Source of the DNA: Oculatella sp. LEGE 06141
GTDB lineage: Bacteria; Cyanobacteriota; Cyanobacteriia; Elainellales; Elainellaceae
Length of the DNA stretch: 64,000 nucleotides
Reading direction: 5' to 3'
NCBI RefSeq assembly: GCF_015207605.1
Contig: NZ_JADEWO010000007.1
Location: 124,001-188,000 of the forward strand
The position numbers and the translations under genes were made by a program. Below the pieces are notes generated by a model, which was given only the letters and a program-made list of their open reading frames with translations, was not told the origin of the DNA and did not search any database. This document shows, one piece after another, positions 59,574 through 64,000 of the stretch. Within the stretch, counting starts at the first letter, position 1. Every line of letters begins with the position of its first letter.

Positions 59574-59816
59574 TCAGCTATGTTCATTCGGTCGGCCTGG
59601 TGTTCCAAATTCGTCGGGTAGCTCATCTGATGTGATCTGTAGAATCTCAAGGAGCTTTTTATACTGAGCGGGAGTTAGCTTAGGTTGCGATCGCCCTGCC
59701 TCCCAGTTTCTTACCGTTGTCTCAGTTACTCCCAACGCATCCGCCAACTGCTGTTGAGTCAAAAAGCGTTGCACTCTGAGTCTCATCAATGGCGATCGTT
59801 CGGGCTTGCTTGTCAT
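59574..59816 (-). CDS. XRE-family HTH regulator
   Basis: 80 residues, one helix-turn-helix: QQQLADALGVTETTVRNWEA with SQPKLTP after it. It is a stand-alone DNA-binding protein of the antitoxin or small-repressor type. No toxin gene is adjacent; the neighbour is a truncated gene. A 7-bp inverted repeat lies just upstream of the start. Confidence 0.85.
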   Translation of the reverse strand: MTSKPERSPLMRLRVQRFLTQQQLADALGVTETTVRNWEAGRSQPKLTPAQYKKLLEILQITSDELPDEFGTPGRPNEHS

Positions 59817-59841
59817 CAGGTGTAAAAGAGTTGACGATTTC

Positions 59842-59857
59842 CGTAAATTGATTTACG
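59842..59857. promoter_or_regulatory. Candidate XRE operator
   Basis: CGTAAAT-TG-ATTTACG, a perfect 7-bp inverted repeat with two bases between, 26 bp upstream of the XRE start codon. Autoregulation would be typical for the family. Confidence 0.45.
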
Positions 59858-60082
59858 TTTTTAGTGGCATAAATAGAGAAGCAGTAGCAACTCAACAGGC
59901 AAAAGCTCTTGAGAGTTAACTGCTCCTTATCAGTTTGTCATTATTACGCAATCTTCCACACAGACCGCTCAGCAACAGAGCAAAGATTTACCTGCTCAGA
60001 AATGAGTAGTAGTTTTTGCTGTTGAAAAATCTGCTGAGAGACCGTTTATGCGATGCACAAGTAGCACTCGCTCAAATTTTCA

Positions 60083-60283
60083 ATGCTTTCTTATCCAATG
60101 CTTTACCGTGATCGGATTTGTCCCTGGTGTATTGTTCAACTCTTGCCAAATGCCCGTACCATAATCGTTAAACGATTTCGTCAACGTAATGATGCAGAGG
60201 CTCACATGAAATTGCTTCGTCAAATGAAGCCTGATGCAAGTTATCAGATCATGTTTGATGCACAACGGGAAAATGATGAGTGA
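60083..60283 (+). CDS. Small conserved protein, 66 residues
   Basis: The product contains ICPWCIVQLLPNARTIIVKRF then RNDAEAHMKLLRQMKPDASY and IMFDAQ. I recall this pattern from cyanobacterial proteins of unknown function that begin with a short YR(D/E)xxxPWCVVRLLP-like block. ATG 60083 or 60098 (MLYRDR) could start it. An antisense frame is a shadow. Confidence 0.65.
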   Translation: MLSYPMLYRDRICPWCIVQLLPNARTIIVKRFRQRNDAEAHMKLLRQMKPDASYQIMFDAQRENDE

Positions 60284-60419
60284 GCTTATACTTGGGCGTA
60301 TCTTTTCTTTAAAGTGAGAAATACTCGATACTCCTGGAGGCTGCACCCAAAAAAACTGTACATTCTGATTTCTACGCTTCAGCTACTTTGCACGAAGGTG
60401 ACTGACAGTAATAAAACAG

Positions 60420-60551
60420 CGACATGATCGTGCGAATCTTGAAAAAAGCAGATTCTAGCGACATGATTGTGCCAATCTATCCTGAAACTGCCAAAAAATG
60501 CCGAAAACGACATGATCGTGCGACGAGCGACATTTATCGTGCGACCGTACA
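60420..60551. repeat. Transposon-end-like repeat cluster (Tn7-like/CAST type)
   Basis: Three 16-bp repeats CGACATGATCGTGCGA (60420-60435; 60459-60474 with two changes; 60508-60523) and a 17-bp variant (60528-60544) end at GTACA (60547-60551). On the minus strand this reads TGTACGGTCGCACG... followed by ATGTCG repeats, the layout of TnsB sites at the ends of Tn7-like and type V-K CAST elements. The end lies 21 bp from the 3' end of the tRNA-Cys gene. No tnsB/C/tniQ/cas12k is in the window. Confidence 0.55.
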
Positions 60552-60572
60552 CCTTCGCCCTACAACAACAAA

Positions 60573-60643
<71 letters not shown>

Positions 60644-61037
60644 GTCTTCAGACACAATAGTATAACAAATTTAGGGAATTGTCGTTGGCGATCGCCCCTC
60701 AAATGCAAACTGATTTACCACCGCTATTTCACTCATTCGGGTGACGCAGTGATAAAAATCACTCAAGATCCTGCTTTCGATCTTAATTCCCTTTTGTGCC
60801 TAGCATTACGCTAAATCATATAATAGCAGCCAGTTTGAACTGGAACGTCTATATTTTGCTCTTCAGGTATGCTTCTGTACTCTAGCTATGCAAAGTCCAG
60901 TTCAATCAACATGAGGTATTTATTGGCTTAGCATCTAAAGTCGAACAACATCTCACCCGATATTGAAATTGACTATCTCTACATAGCAGAGTTCTGAACG
61001 TTGGTCAGCCAATCTCTGTCACCCCCGATGTTGCATT
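60644..61037. other. Intergenic region, nothing identified
   Basis: About 390 bp between tRNA-Cys and cpdA. It should hold the tRNA-Cys promoter (minus strand) and that of cpdA. The frames present are short and of poor composition. I see no repeat. Confidence 0.5.
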
Positions 61038-61832
61038 ATGTCCCAATCTCCCCTCATCGTTGCCCAAATTACAGATACCCATCTGTTTGCCGATGAACGC
61101 CAAACGCTATTAGGTATTTCGACAACACAATCCCTTCAGGCCGTTCTCAAACGACTTAAAACCCTTCACCCCCAGCCCAATATCGTACTGCTTACAGGCG
61201 ATCTGTCACAGGATGAAACGCCTCAATCATACGAACGCCTACGAGACTGCATTGCCCCACTCAATATCCCAACCTATTGGATTCCAGGAAATCACGATCG
61301 CCCTCACACAATGCAGTCGATCCTAAACACAGGCTGTATTTCTGCTGAAAAAAGCGTTCAAGTTCAAGGATGGCGCTTCTTGCTACTAAATTCAGCGGTG
61401 CCTGGACAGGTTCACGGACAGCTTTCTGAAGACACGTTAACCTGGCTAAATCAAGAACTGCAACAGCACCCCACAACGCCAACTGTAGTCGCTCTGCACC
61501 ATTCTCCTCGACCGATCGCGTCCGATTGGATGGATGACATCAATCTGCATCAGCCAGAAGCGCTGTTTGCCGTACTCGATCGCCACCCTCAAGTGAAAAC
61601 CGTGCTGTTTGGTCATATTCATCAAGAGTTTGCCGACCAGCGACAGGGAGTTCGCTACTTCGGTTGCCCTTCTACCTGCGTGCAGTTCAAACCCAAGCAT
61701 TCTGACTTTGCCGTAGCCCAAGAAGGCCCGGGGTTTCGCTTACTGGAACTGCATCCAGACGGCAGCTACAGCACAACGGTAGAACGAGTAGCCTATAGTG
61801 CGGAACTGGATCTGACCGCCTCTGGATACTGA
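61038..61832 (+). CDS. cpdA: 3',5'-cyclic-AMP phosphodiesterase (CpdA/Icc)
   Basis: 264 residues of the calcineurin-like fold. Metal-binding motifs in order: ITDTHLF (DxH), TGDLSQD (GD), IPGNHDRPH (GNHD), ALHHSP and FGHIHQEF (GHxH). The order and length fit CpdA, which hydrolyses cAMP to AMP; other nucleotides cannot be excluded. Its last 40 bp overlap the convergent cofG gene. Confidence 0.85.
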   Translation: MSQSPLIVAQITDTHLFADERQTLLGISTTQSLQAVLKRLKTLHPQPNIVLLTGDLSQDETPQSYERLRDCIAPLNIPTYWIPGNHDRPHTMQSILNTGCISAEKSVQVQGWRFLLLNSAVPGQVHGQLSEDTLTWLNQELQQHPTTPTVVALHHSPRPIASDWMDDINLHQPEALFAVLDRHPQVKTVLFGHIHQEFADQRQGVRYFGCPSTCVQFKPKHSDFAVAQEGPGFRLLELHPDGSYSTTVERVAYSAELDLTASGY

Positions 61833-62812
61833 ACTTGTGGATGCCATTGCTTGAGCTGGTCGCGCCACCGTCGAACAGCACCTTGCAGCGACGACGACAA
61901 CCACGTTTCATATTGGGGGTAAACGGGCAAACGCGGAGCCAGGTGCCAGCCTGCTTGCTGCAATACATTCGCCAGTCCGGCATCATGCGGATGGGGATAA
62001 TCTGGGTTGACTTCATCTTTGGGACCAATGCCACCCAAGTCAGTTGCCCCGGCAGCAAGGCATTCTAGCAAGTGGGAACTTGAAAGCAAGTTGGGAGGAA
62101 TTTGCAGAGCAATGCTGGGGACAAGAACCTGACGAGCGATCGCCACAACTTCTACCAGTTCTTGGGGTGAGAAAGCAGCCCCTTGCCACTGCTGCTGTTG
62201 TCCAGGGCTATGAGGCTGTAAGATCACTTCCTGGATATGACCATAGCGTTGATGAGTTTGGGCGATCGCCTCCAGGGTATCGATCCGGTCTTGCGTGGTT
62301 TCGCCCAAACCCAGCAGCAGCCCGGTTGTAAACGGAATGCCCAACTCGCCAGCCCACTCTAACTGCTGAAGCCGCAGGGCTGGAACTTTACTGGGGGCAT
62401 GGCGATGCACCGTCTGTTGCAAGGTAGGGGTTAGTTGCTCCAGCATCAACCCCATTGAGACGTTCACCGTTTTAAGGCGAGCCATTTCTGCATAGCGCAA
62501 TGGCCCTGCGTTGGTATGGGGCAAGAACCCCATCGTCAGCGCTAACTCGCACAAATCGTAAATGCGCTCAAACCAGGGCGATCGCTGTGGATGCTGCGGA
62601 TGTACTTCTCCACTTAAAATTAATATCTCAATAATTCCTTGAGATTGAAGAGGTTTGAGCGCCGCTTCTGCCTGTGCCAGAGTCAGCCATGTATCCTGAC
62701 CTGGCTCAACCCGAAAATTACAATACGCACAGCGGTTGAAACACTCGTAGGTGGGTACCAATGTAAAAGCAGGACTATAGGTAATGATCTTGGAGCCAAT
62801 GAGCATAATCAA
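61793..62812 (-). CDS. cofG: FO synthase subunit CofG
   Basis: 339 residues. The radical-SAM cluster motif CFNRCAYC (CxxxCxxC, about 24-31) is followed by ILILSGEVHP, NAGPLRYAEM, SMGLMLEQLTP, TTGLLLGLGETTQDR and GGIGPKDEVNPD, the CofG layout. With CofH it makes the deazaflavin FO (precursor of F420 and cofactor of photolyases). cofH is not in the window. It overlaps cpdA tail to tail. Confidence 0.92.
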   Translation of the reverse strand: MIMLIGSKIITYSPAFTLVPTYECFNRCAYCNFRVEPGQDTWLTLAQAEAALKPLQSQGIIEILILSGEVHPQHPQRSPWFERIYDLCELALTMGFLPHTNAGPLRYAEMARLKTVNVSMGLMLEQLTPTLQQTVHRHAPSKVPALRLQQLEWAGELGIPFTTGLLLGLGETTQDRIDTLEAIAQTHQRYGHIQEVILQPHSPGQQQQWQGAAFSPQELVEVVAIARQVLVPSIALQIPPNLLSSSHLLECLAAGATDLGGIGPKDEVNPDYPHPHDAGLANVLQQAGWHLAPRLPVYPQYETWLSSSLQGAVRRWRDQLKQWHPQVQYPEAVRSSSAL

Positions 62813-62959
62813 CTGTCAGGGAACCTGAAGAAATAGGGCAGGCATATTAGCTATGCCTACCCTATCTAAGGTTGCCGACTCTCACCGATTTTTAAAGGGA
62901 CATTGGCTAAAGTTGTCCTATATATTCTGTCTTTAATTAATCGGCTGTCAAACCGTCCT

Positions 62960-63667
62960 CTAAAGCACTACCACCTTCTCGAATCCCTGAAAGCTACGCT
63001 TTTTAGCGTAAACATTCTTGACATGGGTTTTGACCGTATTAAGGCTGATCTGTAATATCTGAGCGATCTCCTGGTAGGTATGCTCCTGACGCAACAGCGC
63101 CCAGATTTCTGCCTCGCGATCGGTCAGATCATACTTCTGCTGCTCCAGGCGCAGTTCTTCGTGCAAGATCTCATTGCAGTCTTTTAGAAGCAAGAGAATA
63201 ATTTGACGGTGGTTGGGAAATGTCGCCAGGTTACGGTTTGGCTTGAAGGAAAACCAACTCGCCCGAATTCGTACCGTTAATCCTGGCGAAGCCTGACATT
63301 CTACGATTAAAGGACGCGTTTCAGAGAGCGGTTGCCTGGTCAATCGCTGGCATGTTTCAGCCAGAACGCTTGGAAGACCTGGATCAGAGTCCTTGCTACC
63401 TGCCATCTTCTGGCACAACTCTTTTGCCTTAAGATTCATCTGAATCAGCTTCAGGCTGCGGGTCATCACCACTACACCGTCGGGCAGCAGATCCATCAAG
63501 GTTTCCCAAAACAGGTCTGTGACCGCAGACTCGTATAAGCGACTCTGTAGGGGCATGGCTTTAAAGGCAGCATCTCGCTCTGAGGCTGGACTGGAAACAA
63601 GTTGCTCGAAGGAAGCACTTGCCATTGAAAACGACTCGGAAGAGTTTGGGGAATGACGAACTGTCAT
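62960..63667 (-). CDS. LuxR-type HTH regulator with PAS-like sensor
   Basis: 235 residues. The C-terminal LuxR helix-turn-helix (YDLTDREAEIWALLRQEHTY, EIAQILQISLNTVKTHVKNV) is complete. The preceding 150 residues look like a PAS domain (DLFWETLMDLLPDGVVVMTRSLKLIQMN). It has no receiver domain, so it senses directly. Targets are unknown. ATG 63625 is an alternative start. Confidence 0.85.
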   Translation of the reverse strand: MTVRHSPNSSESFSMASASFEQLVSSPASERDAAFKAMPLQSRLYESAVTDLFWETLMDLLPDGVVVMTRSLKLIQMNLKAKELCQKMAGSKDSDPGLPSVLAETCQRLTRQPLSETRPLIVECQASPGLTVRIRASWFSFKPNRNLATFPNHRQIILLLLKDCNEILHEELRLEQQKYDLTDREAEIWALLRQEHTYQEIAQILQISLNTVKTHVKNVYAKKRSFQGFEKVVVL

Positions 63668-64000
63668 GGGGCTTGTCCCTCAACTTTGTTACGTCATTAT
63701 TGTTCCCAAAGCCAGTGAAGTAGCAATGAGCAAGATGAAAGTTACTCCAGTACGGGGAACTTGAGCCATGTGCCCTGAAGAAGGGTGAAGCGCCCTGAAA
63801 CAGGATGAAGTTTTTTAGTGCTGAACCTCTTCCAACACCAGGAACAAAATAATATACTGACGAAACAGACCCAAAACTTCATCCATAGACTTCCCTATAT
63901 TGAGCCAATGGACGACGCGAACCTAGGTCTTTCTACGTAAATCGAGGGAAACCACCTTCACGGTTTATGTAGGTCACTAGTTTGAATGAACGTTGCACTA
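63668..64000. other. Intergenic sequence to window end
   Basis: 333 bp with no credible gene. It contains a repeated GCCCTGAA motif around 63772-63797 and upstream sequence of the LuxR-type gene. Confidence 0.5.

Noticed and set aside
60420-60551. A CRISPR array
   Set aside because: Four 16-17-bp repeats with gaps of 23, 33 and 4 bp are too short and irregular; a transposon-end reading fits better.

Overview
The window comes from a cyanobacterium whose genus I cannot fix. The evidence is dense HIP1-type GCGATCGC sites throughout, a CruF/CruG carotenoid pair, an NtcB-type nitrogen regulator, a high-light-inducible (Hlip) protein, the cyanobacterial fusion of SelD to an NADH-dehydrogenase-like domain, CofG, and several small proteins of cyanobacterial type.

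Region 1 (1-25,130) is ordinary chromosome. It holds two FHA-domain proteins, an LRAT-fold protein, cruF-cruG, a ZIP transporter, rsmE, a TPR protein, a TrpD-like protein beside ntcB, alanine dehydrogenase, a Hlip, a MerR regulator, cysC, an RNA methyltransferase, the selenium pair mnmH-selD, agmatinase with a thioredoxin-like protein, pyrH-frr and a geranylgeranyl-reductase family enzyme. Palindromic dispersed repeats and one 21-bp heptad-type minisatellite lie between genes.

Region 2 (25,160-38,160) is a minus-strand glycan/exopolysaccharide cluster: eight family-2 glycosyltransferases (four are tandem paralogues), one GT-A-like protein, one GT4 enzyme, a methyltransferase and an MsbA-like ABC exporter.

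Region 3 (39,200-60,550) is accessory. It holds an NlpC/LRAT-like protein, a ribbon-helix-helix (RHH) regulator, an HNH nuclease and then a 3.6-kb array of about 38 tRNA genes (43,512-47,130) whose anticodons cover all 20 amino acids. About a dozen of these tRNAs carry 20-30-bp palindromic inserts in D, anticodon, variable or T loops. Five leucine-anticodon tRNAs have short class-I bodies. Threaded through and after the array are four RNAs that I interpret as Y RNAs: each has an outer stem, an internal loop with a conserved AACTTG strand, an inner stem, and a tRNA-like or multi-hairpin module. The last lies directly upstream of a Ro60/Rsr (TROVE-vWA) gene. Downstream follow a HEPN-type putative RNase, RNA 2'-phosphotransferase KptA, a NADAR protein, acetyltransferases, a ThiF/E1-like protein, YjbQ and an S51 peptidase. 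The whole suggests an RNA-quality-control, RNA-repair or stress island. The putative operator of the RHH protein (TGTAGTAT) occurs both at its own promoter and, in helical phase, at the promoter facing the tRNA array. A dead IS element and a set of TnsB-site-like repeats ending in TGTAC, 21 bp from a canonical tRNA-Cys gene, mark the right edge.

Region 4 (60,570-64,000) returns to ordinary chromosome: tRNA-Cys, cpdA, cofG and a LuxR-type regulator.

All calls come from reading the sequence and remembered family features. No database search, RNA folding program or tRNA scan was run.
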